DNA of 64,000 bases from an uncultured Roseibium sp. GTDB taxonomy: Bacteria; Pseudomonadota; Alphaproteobacteria; Rhizobiales; Stappiaceae. The position numbers and the translations under genes were made by a program. Of this stretch, positions 7,681 to 16,216 are shown one piece after another (the stretch's first letter is position 1; every line of letters starts with the position of its first letter). Below the pieces are notes generated by a model. It saw nothing but the letters and a program-made list of their open reading frames with translations. It ran no database searches and was not told where the DNA came from. The stretch lies in assembly GCF_963675985.1 (NCBI RefSeq), contig NZ_OY780958.1, positions 1 to 64,000 on the forward strand, written 5' to 3'.

Positions 7681-10050
7681 TCAGACGAACTGAAAATCGT
7701 CCGAATGCAGGCTGGCGAGGGAGACGCCGTCGAGGGTGATGGTGGCGACCGAACTCACGGTGATGACCGTGTCGGAACCGGACGCGGAGGCTGCGGCAAG
7801 CACCGCGCTGTAGTCATGGAAGACGGCTTGAGAGAAGACGATCCGGTCATCGGTGCCCGCGCCGGCGGTGAAGTCCGTGATGTGGTCCATGCCGAAATTC
7901 TTGCCCCGGAAGAAAAAGGCATCGTGGCCGGAGCCGCCGCTCAAGGTGTCGTTGCCGTCGGAGCTTGACGAGAGCAGCAGGTAATTGGTGCCCGAGGCGG
8001 CGTCCGCGGAGAAGACATCCTTGGCGCTGTCGCCGTTGAAATCGCCGGTCACGACATTTTCCGACGACAGGAACCAGTTCGGGTCCATGTAGTTCGGGAT
8101 CTCCACGAAGGAGTTGTCGATGCAGGTATAGAACTTGGCCTGGCCGGAGTCGGACCAGATCAGGATCAGGTCATCCGTGCCGTTGCCGTCATAGTCGTCG
8201 ATCAGGACACGGTCCGGATTGGTGGGGAGGCCGCTTGGGCCAACGTAGGAGCCCGAATAGTCGAAGCCGCCGCCCGACTTGCCGAAGAACAGGCGGGTGT
8301 CGCCGCTGTAGGACCAGCCGAAGAGCAGGTCGGTACGACCATCGCCGTTGAAGTCGCCGGTCAGGGTGTTGTCCGGATAACCGTTGATCGCGCTGGCTTC
8401 GATCGTCTGCCCCTGGGAGGAGAAGCCGCCGCCGGCGGTGCCGTAGTACAGCTTGTTTTCGCCGTAGTGGTCCCAGGTGAAGAGCAGGTCGTCGCGCCCG
8501 TCGCCGTTGAAATCGCCGACGAGGGTGTGATCCGGGCTGCCGTTGATCGCCCTTGGGTCGATCGGGCTGCCTGCACTGGTGAAGCCGCCGCCGGCCGTGC
8601 CGAGGAACAGCTTGTTATCGCCGTAATAGTCCCAGGTAAAGATCAGGTCATCGCGGCCGTCGCCGTTAAAGTCGCCCACGAGCGTGTGATCGGGATAGCC
8701 GTTGATCGCCCTTGGGTCGATCGGGCTGCCTGCGCTGGAGAAACCGCCGCCGGCGGTGCCGAGGAACAGCTTGTTGTCACCGTAATGGTCCCAGGTGAAG
8801 ATCAGGTCGTCGCGTCCGTCGCCATTGAAATCGCCGATGAGGGTGTGATCCGGATAGCCGTTGATTCCGGCGACGGGAAGCGGGCTGCCGGCATCGGTGA
8901 AGCTGCCGTCGGCCTTGCCGAGGAACAGGCGGTTTTCGCCCCGGTGGTCCCAGGTGAAGATCAGGTCGTCGCGGCCGTCACCGTTGAAATCTCCGGCCAG
9001 GACATGGTCGTGGTAGCCGTTGACAGCGCGGTGGTCGATATGTTCGACCGCCAGGAAGGCGTAATTGTAACCGCCGTTGAGCGTGTCGCTGTCGCCGCCG
9101 CCGTTGAGCGTGTCGTCGCCGTAGTCGCCGAGCAGATTGTCGTTGCCGGCGTTGCCGGTCAGCACGTTGTTCGAGATGTTGCCGATCAGGATGTCCCAGC
9201 CGCCTCCGCCGATGGCGTTTTCGATCACCGTGCCGCGGGCTATGGCCAGATTGCCGGTCAGACCGGCGACGCTGGAATAATGTTCGGCTCGTAGATCCAG
9301 CGTCTGGCTCGAGGAATAGCCGGAGTAGTTCAGCGTATCCGTGCCGCCGTTGTCGATGATCGTGTAGGAGACCGGAGACAGGGACGTGAACTGGTTATAG
9401 TAGCCGCCGGCGTTGGAACCGAAGCCGTAGGTGGTGTCGCCGGTGCGCAGGGTGGACGCCGTGCCGTAAAGGGTCTGGACGGCGAGGATGTCCGCGATCA
9501 TCGGCGTGATTATCCAGGCGAAGCTGGCGTTGACGTAGGTGTTCTCGGGCTGGGAGAAATACGACATGATCGACCCCTGCCAGGAGTCGTTCAGATAGTT
9601 GTTGTCGACGCCGTAGGTGGCCTCGCCATTGTAGTTGCCGGCATGTCCGAGACCGAGCGCATGGCCGATTTCGTGAATATAGGTCTGGAATGTGTATGAC
9701 TGCAGGCTCGTGCCGTAAGTGCTCAGCCAGGCGGTCGAGACGTTGACGATGGACTGGGTGATCGTGTTGCCGTAGCCGTAGGACTGGCTGAAGGCACCGG
9801 TGTAATCGTCAACGAAGTAGATGTTCGCCGAACTGGAGCTGGTTGAGCTGAAGTTCAGGCCGGTCACGTAGGACCAGGCCTGCAGCGCCGTTGTCGCCAG
9901 CGTCTGGCCGGCGGAGGTCAGGCCGGTGATATTGTAGGTCAGCGTCGCCCCGGTGGAGACGCCGAAGGCGCGCCAGGCGCCGCCCACGGAGTTCCAGTAG
10001 CCGTTGACCAGCTGGTCCGCGATCTGGTCGTTTGTGTAGACGCTGCTCAT
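7681..10050 (-). CDS. Serralysin-type (M10) secreted metalloprotease with FG-GAP/VCBS repeats
   Basis: A 789-residue protein with no signal peptide. Residues 1-230 are a peptidase M10 domain: HEIGHALGLGH at 126-136 supplies the zinc-binding histidines and catalytic Glu127, and SIMSY (Met162) is the Met-turn. Residues 280-327 hold RTX-like glycine/aspartate nonapeptides (GNAGNDNLLGDYGDDTLNGG). Residues about 341-690 are seven repeats of about 53 residues with a DFNGDGRDD calcium-loop motif, of the FG-GAP/VCBS type. The last 90 residues (DGNDTLSGGSGHDAFFF... to FQFV) match the serralysin C-terminal domain, which carries the type I secretion signal. It is therefore probably exported by an ABC transporter encoded elsewhere and active outside the cell. 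Calcium should be needed for folding. Confidence 0.9.
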   Translation of the reverse strand: MSSVYTNDQIADQLVNGYWNSVGGAWRAFGVSTGATLTYNITGLTSAGQTLATTALQAWSYVTGLNFSSTSSSSANIYFVDDYTGAFSQSYGYGNTITQSIVNVSTAWLSTYGTSLQSYTFQTYIHEIGHALGLGHAGNYNGEATYGVDNNYLNDSWQGSIMSYFSQPENTYVNASFAWIITPMIADILAVQTLYGTASTLRTGDTTYGFGSNAGGYYNQFTSLSPVSYTIIDNGGTDTLNYSGYSSSQTLDLRAEHYSSVAGLTGNLAIARGTVIENAIGGGGWDILIGNISNNVLTGNAGNDNLLGDYGDDTLNGGGDSDTLNGGYNYAFLAVEHIDHRAVNGYHDHVLAGDFNGDGRDDLIFTWDHRGENRLFLGKADGSFTDAGSPLPVAGINGYPDHTLIGDFNGDGRDDLIFTWDHYGDNKLFLGTAGGGFSSAGSPIDPRAINGYPDHTLVGDFNGDGRDDLIFTWDYYGDNKLFLGTAGGGFTSAGSPIDPRAINGSPDHTLVGDFNGDGRDDLLFTWDHYGENKLYYGTAGGGFSSQGQTIEASAINGYPDNTLTGDFNGDGRTDLLFGWSYSGDTRLFFGKSGGGFDYSGSYVGPSGLPTNPDRVLIDDYDGNGTDDLILIWSDSGQAKFYTCIDNSFVEIPNYMDPNWFLSSENVVTGDFNGDSAKDVFSADAASGTNYLLLSSSSDGNDTLSGGSGHDAFFFRGKNFGMDHITDFTAGAGTDDRIVFSQAVFHDYSAVLAAASASGSDTVITVSSVATITLDGVSLASLHSDDFQFV
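8235..9030 (-). repeat. 159-base tandem coding repeats inside the metalloprotease gene
   Basis: Five well-matched units of 53 codons encode INGYPDHTLxGDFNGDGRDD-type blades. The best-conserved pair is exactly 159 bases apart (identical stretches begin at 8542 and 8701). The similarity extends to synonymous positions, which indicates recent duplication or gene conversion. Confidence 0.8.
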
Positions 10051-10261
10051 CGATGGGGCCGGCGAATTCGTGCCTTGCTGTCTTACGTTCGACTCTTGTT
10101 AAGAAACTTAAAGAAATTGCTAATTCGATGTCCAGTGGCAGATATGCGACAGATGTTCTCAAACGTGTGAAAAACAGCGGGCTTCAGGCGATCTTTCACC
10201 GCCGGGGGCGGCATGACGAGGCTCTGAAACAAGGGAAGGCGGCAAGCGGCGGCCCCGCCGC

Positions 10262-10642
10262 TCAGCCGCCGTTCAGCCACAATATACCGGAGACAACGAG
10301 CACCACCACGACACCGATTGCGATCAGGGTCTGGGTATCGCGACCGGGGTTTGTCCCCGGCGGAGCGCGCAACAAAGCTTCGTCCGGATCTTCCGCCGGG
10401 TCCGGTTCCCGGATGGTTTGCGGTTTTTTCGGCCGGGTCAGCCGCAGGATCAGAAGCAGGAAGATCAGCGCGGTGATCACGGCCATGGCCGGGCCGAGGG
10501 TGACGGCGACGCCCATGGCGATGCCGCCGTCCCGGTCGGGACCGTCCATGGCGACAATGATCGGGTAGCCGATCACGAAGGCGCCGATGTAACCGAGCAC
10601 CGCCCCGGCGATCGCCCCCAGAATTGCCCCGATTGCGCGCAT
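10262..10642 (-). CDS. Small inner-membrane protein, three predicted helices
   Basis: A 126-residue protein. Helix 1 (about 3-32) is rich in Gly/Ala/Ile (AIGAILGAIAGAVLGYIGAF), helix 2 is about 41-68, and helix 3 is at the C-terminus (LIAIGVVVVLVVSGILWL). A proline- and charge-rich loop (RPKKPQTIREPDPAEDP) lies between helices 2 and 3. No family is recognised. It diverges from the small membrane gene at 10734, so about 90 bases hold both promoters. Confidence 0.6.
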   Translation of the reverse strand: MRAIGAILGAIAGAVLGYIGAFVIGYPIIVAMDGPDRDGGIAMGVAVTLGPAMAVITALIFLLLILRLTRPKKPQTIREPDPAEDPDEALLRAPPGTNPGRDTQTLIAIGVVVVLVVSGILWLNGG

Positions 10643-10733
10643 GATCGGTTCCTATTCGTTGCGGTTGGTATAACTTATCGGCAATGGCCCTATTGGCCAA
10701 TCGGAGTCCGGACGAGAGACAAGGGCGGGTGCG

Positions 10734-11024
10734 GTGAGCGGTCCCTATCTGATTTTCATCACCTTCATGGCGCTGGCTCTGCTCTTGCTGGTGGCAGCCT
10801 GGGCGCGAACGCTGGTGTTCTTCCGCCACCAGTCGCCGGAAGGCGCGCTCGGGTTCGATCTGGTCGAGGGATTGAAGCTCTGGCGGCGGCTCCTGAGCCG
10901 CAACGGCTTCGGGCCGGAGGCCGAACCGCTGCGCCGCCGGGTGCTCCGGCTCTATGCACTGGCGGTCGCGGCGTTTGCCTTCGCGGTGGTGCTGTTCTTT
11001 GTGTTGCCGGCGGTGCCGGGGTGA
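10734..11024 (+). CDS. Small membrane protein, two predicted helices
   Basis: A 96-residue protein with a GTG start. Hydrophobic segments lie at about 5-27 (YLIFITFMALALLLLVAAW) and 72-94 (YALAVAAFAFAVVLFFVL), joined by a basic cytoplasmic-looking loop (RLLSRNGFGPEAEPLRRRVLR). No family is recognised. Its stop is 6 bases from the stop of the convergent thioredoxin-like gene. Confidence 0.6.
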   Translation: MSGPYLIFITFMALALLLLVAAWARTLVFFRHQSPEGALGFDLVEGLKLWRRLLSRNGFGPEAEPLRRRVLRLYALAVAAFAFAVVLFFVLPAVPG

Positions 11025-11030
11025 GGGCGC

Positions 11031-11522
11031 CTATCCGCTTTGCCCAGCCGCCCGGGTCATCACCCGAAGCAGGTCACCCGGATCGTTCGTGTTCAGGAAG
11101 AAGGGGTACTCGGGATGCGGGCCGCGGATTTCAGGTAGCAGGCGCGCTTGCGGATCGAGCACCATCGTCCGGGGAATGTAGCGTCCGAACCGGTCGTAGC
11201 GCTTGTTGATACCGGGCTGGGTGTCGCGGTCGACCAGCACCATCACCAGCTTTTTCGAAAGCGCAGAGATCCGCGGGTCGAAGAACTGCTTGCGGTAGCG
11301 GGCGCAGTGCGGGCACCAGGTGGTATAGAACACAACCAGCATCCGCTTGTCGGTTTCACGTGCCTTTCGGGCGGCGGCGTCGTACCCCAGCCATTGGATA
11401 TGATCGCCGTTCCATTGCTTCAGTACCTCGGGCGGGTTTGCCTGTGCCGGTGCGGTGCAAACGGCGAGGATGAGCAGTGCCAGGGCGAATTTGAAACGGG
11501 CCGTAAGGCTGGAAACGGGCAT
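11031..11522 (-). CDS. Exported thioredoxin-fold protein (WCPHC)
   Basis: A 163-residue protein: signal peptide (FALALLILAVCTAPAQA), then a thioredoxin-like domain with KRMLVVFYTTWCPHCARY. CPHC is the DsbA-type redox pair. The cis-Pro region is YIPRTMVLD. This suggests a periplasmic disulfide reductase or isomerase of the thioredoxin_7/SoxW kind; the partner is unknown. The start at 11522 is preferred because it places the signal peptide at the N-terminus; a longer frame to 11627 has no support. No dsbD or ccm gene is nearby. Confidence 0.75.
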   Translation of the reverse strand: MPVSSLTARFKFALALLILAVCTAPAQANPPEVLKQWNGDHIQWLGYDAAARKARETDKRMLVVFYTTWCPHCARYRKQFFDPRISALSKKLVMVLVDRDTQPGINKRYDRFGRYIPRTMVLDPQARLLPEIRGPHPEYPFFLNTNDPGDLLRVMTRAAGQSG

Positions 11523-11742
11523 GGACACTCCCCGCGCGGACGATGGTGCGCATACACTAACCGGTTGCGGCACCGATGCAATGCCTGTCCGGTCCAGAGT
11601 TCCCGAAGCCGTTTCCGGGTGTGGCAAGTTACAAATTATTCATTTTATTTCAAAGTGTTATCTTGCTGCGTGCTGTTGAATTAGCCGGTGCCTGCGCCCA
11701 TGTAAAGATCCTCCGAAGCAACACATTTCGGGAGATTTCGGA

Positions 11743-12015
11743 ATGAAAACATTACTTAGGATCGCACTGCTCGCCGGGCTCATGGCCGCCAGCTCGGCAG
11801 GCCTCGCCTACGCTCAGGGAGAACAGACCGGCTGGTTCGTGCTGCGCCAGGACCACGCCGGCACCTGCACCACCCGGAAACTGACCGACGCGGACGGCGG
11901 CTACCATCACAGCGCCAACTGGCAGATCGCCGGCGGCCCCTATGACACGCAGCAACAGGCGCTCGACCGCAAGCAGGCGCTCCAGCTCACCGGCACCTGC
12001 GCGTCAGACAACTGA
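11743..12015 (+). CDS. Small exported protein of unknown function
   Basis: A 90-residue protein with a textbook signal peptide (MKTLLRIALLAGLMAASSAGLAYAQ) and a mature part of about 65 residues with two cysteines (GTCTTRK, TGTCASDN), probably disulfide-linked. GGGAG lies 9 bases before the ATG. The mature sequence GWFVLRQDHAGTCTTRKLTDADGG is not one I can assign. It is followed by the 12107 hairpin. Confidence 0.6.
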   Translation: MKTLLRIALLAGLMAASSAGLAYAQGEQTGWFVLRQDHAGTCTTRKLTDADGGYHHSANWQIAGGPYDTQQQALDRKQALQLTGTCASDN

Positions 12016-12106
12016 CGAAGCGCCGCTTCCCCTTCGGAGACGCCGAGGCCAGGCCCGGCCCCGGGAGGTCCGCCCCTTACCGCGCCGCCCGGCCTCGCTC
12101 TCCGGC

Positions 12107-12138
12107 CGTCATGCCATGGCTTCGGCCGTGGCATGACG
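12107..12138. terminator. Strong hairpin (CGTCATGCCA...TGGCATGACG)
   Basis: A 14-base stem with one G-T pair and a TTCG tetraloop. No T run follows, so it could be a processing or REP-like element rather than a classical terminator. Its CGTCATGCCA end resembles the CGTCATTCCA ends of the neighbouring repeat at 12164. Confidence 0.5.
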
Positions 12139-12163
12139 TGTTTTGGGAGGGCACCCCACCAGC

Positions 12164-12332
12164 CGTCATTCCAGACAAGCGGAGCGAAGCTGCGCGCCGA
12201 TCTGGAATCCAGACATCATTCGCACCGCAGGTGCGGCATATTCTCATTGATATGAGGTACTCGCTTGCGCTCGCGCTGATGTCTGGATTCCAGATCTGCG
12301 TTCGGCTGACGCCTCACTTGTCTGGAATGACG
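12164..12332. repeat. Long palindromic element upstream of the GIY-YIG gene, complete copy
   Basis: The 169-base unit is bounded by perfect 15-16 base inverted ends (CGTCATTCCAGACAAG / CTTGTCTGGAATGACG). It has a second, inner, perfect 20-base inverted pair (GATCTGGAATCCAGACATCA at about 12199-12218 with its complement near 12278-12297). The centre contains CGCACC-GCA-GGTGCG. A transcript of either strand would fold into a long hairpin. It ends 44 bases before the GIY-YIG start codon. Confidence 0.85.
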
Positions 12333-12376
12333 GGGAGGGGGTTGCAGGAGCATAAGATGCACGTAAAGTTCGTGCC

Positions 12377-12664
12377 ATGTTCGCTTATGTTTACATCCTG
12401 GCCTCGGATCGCAACGGTACGCTTTACATAGGTGTGACCAGTGACCTGCCACGCCGAATGTATGAACACAAGAATGGGCTCCTGGACGGTTTCAGCAAAA
12501 CGTATGGCATCACCCGGCTGGTCTATGTGGAAGAACACGACCGCATAGACGAGGCCATCGCGCGCGAAAAACAGCTGAAACGCTGGAACCGGGCATGGAA
12601 GATCGATCTGATCGAAAACAGCAATCCGGGGTGGCGGGATCTGACGGAGGACAGGTTGTTCTGA
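12377..12664 (+). CDS. Single-domain GIY-YIG nuclease family protein
   Basis: A 95-residue protein consisting only of a GIY-YIG domain: YVYIL and YIGVTS form the two motif strands, RRMYEHKNG supplies the catalytic Arg and EAIAREKQLKRW the metal-binding Glu. It belongs to the short YhbQ/UPF0213-like group, cytoplasmic and without a DNA-targeting domain. The gene sits exactly between two same-orientation copies of a palindromic repeat (44 bases before it, 18 bases after it), and no Shine-Dalgarno sequence precedes the ATG. This looks like a small mobile or repeat-associated module. Whether the protein acts on the repeats is inference. Confidence 0.85.
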   Translation: MFAYVYILASDRNGTLYIGVTSDLPRRMYEHKNGLLDGFSKTYGITRLVYVEEHDRIDEAIAREKQLKRWNRAWKIDLIENSNPGWRDLTEDRLF

Positions 12665-12682
12665 AGTCCATCAAATCCAATC

Positions 12683-12836
12683 CGTCATTCCAGACAAGCG
12701 GAGCGAAGCTGCGCGCCGATCTGGAATCCAGATATCATTCGCACCGCAGGTGCGGCATATTTTCAAAAAAAGCGATGCTTGCTTGCGTCCGCGCTGATGT
12801 TTGAATTCCAGATCGGAGTTCAGCATACACCTCATA
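12683..12836. repeat. Palindromic element downstream of the GIY-YIG gene, decayed right end
   Basis: The first 79 bases match the element at 12164 with one difference; the sequence then diverges. The right inner arm survives imperfectly (near 12796-12813) and the outer right end is largely lost. The end of similarity touches the stop codon of the convergent gene at 12832. Confidence 0.75.
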
Positions 12837-13080
12837 GGTTCGACAAATCCGCCTGGATCGCGGCGACATCGGCAGCGAACACGCCGAATTCGGACCGCGA
12901 AAAGTGCGTATACTGGTAGTTGCCCGCTGACTTCAACGCGAGAACCACGAAATAGTCTCCGTCGCCCGTTTTCTGCTTCAGGCTGAGCGTCAGGTTGGTC
13001 GAACCGTTATTTGCCTTCGTTTCGAAATCGCGGATGAGACGCCCGGCGATCATCTGGTACAGCGTCCGGAAAAACCGCAT
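12832..13080 (-). CDS. Small hypothetical protein next to the repeat element
   Basis: An 82-residue protein starting MRFFRTLYQMIAGRLIRDF, then a beta-rich part (STNLTLSLKQKTGDGDYFVVLALKSAGNYQYTHFSR) and a helical end. AGGAGG stands 11 bases before the ATG at 13080; a GTG at 13092 overlaps that ribosome site and is less likely. The family is not recognised. Its stop lies inside the last bases of the decayed repeat, so the original 3' end may have been replaced when the element inserted. Confidence 0.55.
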   Translation of the reverse strand: MRFFRTLYQMIAGRLIRDFETKANNGSTNLTLSLKQKTGDGDYFVVLALKSAGNYQYTHFSRSEFGVFAADVAAIQADLSNL

Positions 13081-13118
13081 GGTTCCATACACCTCCTATG
13101 CGTCGCATAATGCCGGGA

Positions 13119-16100
13119 TTACCGCCCCGGCCGCCCGCTCTTCTTTGGCCGGCCACGGCGCTTTTCCTCCGCCGGATCCTCGTAGGACCCCGCCCCGATC
13201 TTACCGCGCACGACGGGTTTCACATCGTCTTCCGGCTTCGTCGGTACCGGTCCCCGTGCCAGAGGAACTTCGGTCCGCCCCACGGTCATCTCGTCCAGTG
13301 TATTCTTCCGTACCTTCGCGCTCGGCGTGGGGAGAGCTGATTTCGAGGCCGCCTTCGCCCGGTCCTTCGCTGTTTCCCGCTTCTTGCCAGATGCCCCGGC
13401 CTTGGTGCCGCCGGCGCCGAATTTGCGGTCGCCGCGGTAGCCGCCGCTGTTGTCGTCGATGGCTTCCTGGCGGGCCATGGGGTCGTCGGCCACCGCCAGT
13501 TCGGTGGCTTGCAGGCGCTTGATTTCGTCGCGGAGGCGGGCGGCGATTTCGAAGTCGAGGTCGCTTGCTGCCTCGCGCATCTGTCGTTCCAGGTCCTCGA
13601 TGTGCGCTTTCAGATTGTGGCCGACCAGCGCGCCCGCGTCCTCGGCGAAGCCGGAGTCCACGGTGACGTGGTCCTGTTCGTAGACGCTGTCGAGAATGTC
13701 GGCGATGTTGCGCTTGACCGATTCCGGGGTGATGCCGTGCTCTTCGTTATAGGCGAGCTGCTTTTCCCGGCGGCGTTCGGTCTCGGCAATGGCCCGCTCC
13801 ATGGAGCCGGTCCTGTTGTCGGCATAGAGGATCACCCGGCCGTCGACGTTTCGGGCCGCGCGGCCGATGGTCTGGACCAGCGAGGTTTCGGAGCGCAGGA
13901 AGCCCTCCTTGTCCGCGTCGAGAATGGCGACCAGCGCGCATTCGGGAATGTCGAGCCCCTCGCGCAACAGGTTGATGCCCACCAGCACGTCGAAAGCCCC
14001 CAGACGAAGATCGCGGATGATCTCGATCCGCTCCAGCGTGTCGATGTCGGAGTGCATGTAGCGCACGCGCACGCCGTTTTCGTGCAGATATTCGGTCAGG
14101 TCCTCCGCCATGCGCTTGGTGAGCGTGGTCACCAGCGTGCGGTAGCCCTTGGCCGCCACCTCGCGGACTTCGCCGAGCAGGTCGTCGACCTGGGAGGAGG
14201 CCGGGCGGATGTCGATTTCCGGATCGACAAGGCCGGTCGGGCGGATCACCTGTTCGGCGAAGACGCCGCCGGACTGGTCCATCTCCCAGGAGCCGGGGGT
14301 GGCCGACACACAGACGGTTTGCGGCCGCATGGCGTTCCATTCCTCGAATCGCAGCGGCCGGTTGTCCATGCAGGATGGCAGGCGGAAGCCGTATTCGGCC
14401 AGCGTCGCCTTGCGGCGGAAGTCGCCCCGGTACATGCCGCCGATCTGGGGAATGGTGACGTGGCTTTCGTCGGCGAAGACCAGCGCGTTGTCGGGCAGGT
14501 ATTCGAACAGGGTCGGGGGCGGCTCGCCCGGCGCGCGGCCGGTGAGGTAGCGGGAATAGTTCTCGATGCCGGCGCAGGAGCCGGTCGCCTCCAGCATTTC
14601 CAGGTCGAAGCGGGTGCGCTGCTCCAGCCGCTGGGCCTCCAGCAGGCGGCCGTGGGCGTTCAGCTCCTCCAGCCGCTGCTTCATCTCGGACTTGATGGAC
14701 TTGGTCGCCTGGTTCAGCGTCGGCTTCGGCGTCACGTAGTGGGAGTTGGCGTAGACCTTGACCTGCTTCAGCTCGCCGGACTTCTTGCCGGTCAGCGGGT
14801 CGAATTCGGTGATCGACTCGATCTCGTCGCCGAACAGGGAAACGCGCCAGGCCCGGTCTTCGTAGTGGGCCGGGAACAGCTCGATGGTGTCGCCGCGCAC
14901 CCGGAACGTGCCGCGCTGGAAGGCGGCGTCGTTGCGCTTGTACTGCAGGGCGACCAGATCGGCGATCAGCTGGCGCTGGTCGATGCGCTCGCCGACCTCC
15001 AGCGCGAAGGTCATGGCGGTGTAGGTTTCCACCGAGCCGATACCGTAGATGCAGGACACCGACGCGACGATGATGACGTCGTCGCGCTCCAGCAGCGCGC
15101 GGGTGGCCGAGTGGCGCATGCGGTCGATCTGCTCGTTGATCGAGCTTTCCTTCTCGATATAAGTGTCCGTGCGCGGGACGTAGGCCTCCGGCTGGTAATA
15201 GTCGTAGTAAGAGACGAAATATTCCACCGCGTTGTCGGGGAAGAAGCTCTTGAATTCGCCGTAGAGCTGGGCCGCCAGCGTCTTGTTCGGCGCCAGGATC
15301 AGGGCCGGGCGCTGGGTGCGCTCGATCACCTGGGCCATGGTGTAGGTCTTGCCCGAGCCGGTGACGCCCAGGAGCACCTGGGTCTGCTCGTCCGCCTCGA
15401 TGCCTTCCACGAGTTCCGCGATTGCGGTCGGCTGGTCGCCGGCGGGCTCGTACTCGGACTTGAGCACGATCCGGACGCCGCCTTCCGACTTGGCCGGTTT
15501 TTCCGGCCGGTGCGGGGTCCAGATCTCGCCGTTCTTGTGCAGCGGATTGCCGCTCTCGATCAGCGCCGACAGGGCTTCGACGGTGGCGGTGGCGCCCTGG
15601 TTGCCGGTCAGCTCGCCGAATTTCGAGTCCTTCTTTTTCTTCTTGTTGTCCTTGATATGCTTTTCGAGCTTTTCCGCATCCTCCAGGGAGATGTCGAGCC
15701 CGGCGACCGGGTTGAGACCGCCTGCCGCGCGTTCCCGGGCGGTGTCGGCCTTGCCCATGCTGGTTCCGCGCGCCGAGCGCACTGGGGAGGAGGTGCCGCG
15801 GGCAGATTTGGTGGGTTTGGATTGGCTCCGCTTGAGGGCTTTGTTGTCTGCGCTCACGGAGCTTTGGTTTGCGCTCACGGATGAGCGTTCGCTTTGCTCA
15901 CTATCCTGCGCGGGCGCGCCCTGACCGGGCGACGGCCGGTCGGCCTTGCCTTCGCTGCGCTTGGAATTCTTTTGCCCTTTCGGCGCTGGCTTCGCCGCTT
16001 CTTCCTCGATCTCTTTTGCCCAATCGCTGATGCTGCCGCTCAGGGGGGCGCCTTCGAAGGCGGCCTGGGGGGCTTCGCCGAAGCCGTCTGTTTTCGACTC

Positions 16101-16145
16101 TTCGGCGGCGGTGTTTTTCGAACGGGAAGGGGACGTCTTGCTCAT
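13119..16145 (-). CDS. uvrB: Excinuclease ABC subunit B with long N- and C-terminal extensions
   Basis: A 1008-residue protein; standard UvrB is about 670. The core begins near residue 227. Walker A is GVTGSGKT (about 262-267), the beta-hairpin that clamps DNA is VSYYDYYQPEAYVPRTDTYIEK (shown here by its position near 315-335), DESH is in LVFADESHVTIPQ, and the helicase motifs and the UvrC-binding UVR domain (LERQMREAASDLDFEIAARLRDEI) follow. It loads onto damaged DNA with UvrA and recruits UvrC. The 226-residue N-terminal extension is polar, Ser/Lys-rich and low in complexity. The basic C-terminal tail ends KRRGRPKKSGRPGR, with an AT-hook-like GRP. The start at 16145 gives MSKTSPSRSKN; a frame extends to 16214 without support. 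I see no GTTC-N7-GTTC LexA box upstream. Confidence 0.95.
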   Translation of the reverse strand: MSKTSPSRSKNTAAEESKTDGFGEAPQAAFEGAPLSGSISDWAKEIEEEAAKPAPKGQKNSKRSEGKADRPSPGQGAPAQDSEQSERSSVSANQSSVSADNKALKRSQSKPTKSARGTSSPVRSARGTSMGKADTARERAAGGLNPVAGLDISLEDAEKLEKHIKDNKKKKKDSKFGELTGNQGATATVEALSALIESGNPLHKNGEIWTPHRPEKPAKSEGGVRIVLKSEYEPAGDQPTAIAELVEGIEADEQTQVLLGVTGSGKTYTMAQVIERTQRPALILAPNKTLAAQLYGEFKSFFPDNAVEYFVSYYDYYQPEAYVPRTDTYIEKESSINEQIDRMRHSATRALLERDDVIIVASVSCIYGIGSVETYTAMTFALEVGERIDQRQLIADLVALQYKRNDAAFQRGTFRVRGDTIELFPAHYEDRAWRVSLFGDEIESITEFDPLTGKKSGELKQVKVYANSHYVTPKPTLNQATKSIKSEMKQRLEELNAHGRLLEAQRLEQRTRFDLEMLEATGSCAGIENYSRYLTGRAPGEPPPTLFEYLPDNALVFADESHVTIPQIGGMYRGDFRRKATLAEYGFRLPSCMDNRPLRFEEWNAMRPQTVCVSATPGSWEMDQSGGVFAEQVIRPTGLVDPEIDIRPASSQVDDLLGEVREVAAKGYRTLVTTLTKRMAEDLTEYLHENGVRVRYMHSDIDTLERIEIIRDLRLGAFDVLVGINLLREGLDIPECALVAILDADKEGFLRSETSLVQTIGRAARNVDGRVILYADNRTGSMERAIAETERRREKQLAYNEEHGITPESVKRNIADILDSVYEQDHVTVDSGFAEDAGALVGHNLKAHIEDLERQMREAASDLDFEIAARLRDEIKRLQATELAVADDPMARQEAIDDNSGGYRGDRKFGAGGTKAGASGKKRETAKDRAKAASKSALPTPSAKVRKNTLDEMTVGRTEVPLARGPVPTKPEDDVKPVVRGKIGAGSYEDPAEEKRRGRPKKSGRPGR

Positions 16146-16216
16146 CCCTGCAATATGGTCCAGCCGCGCGCGGGAATAAAGGGGTGAGCGGCCGTTTGCC
16201 GCCCTCTTCGCCACGG

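Noticed and set aside
8467..9294. 275-residue plus-strand frame inside the metalloprotease gene
   Set aside because: Antisense of the FG-GAP repeats; its periodicity is inherited from them.
12164..12836. Classical insertion sequence around the GIY-YIG gene
   Set aside because: The two flanking copies are direct, not inverted; no DDE or Y1 transposase and no clear target duplication are present.
13509..15884. 791-residue plus-strand frame
   Set aside because: Exact antisense of uvrB, whose motifs are unmistakable.
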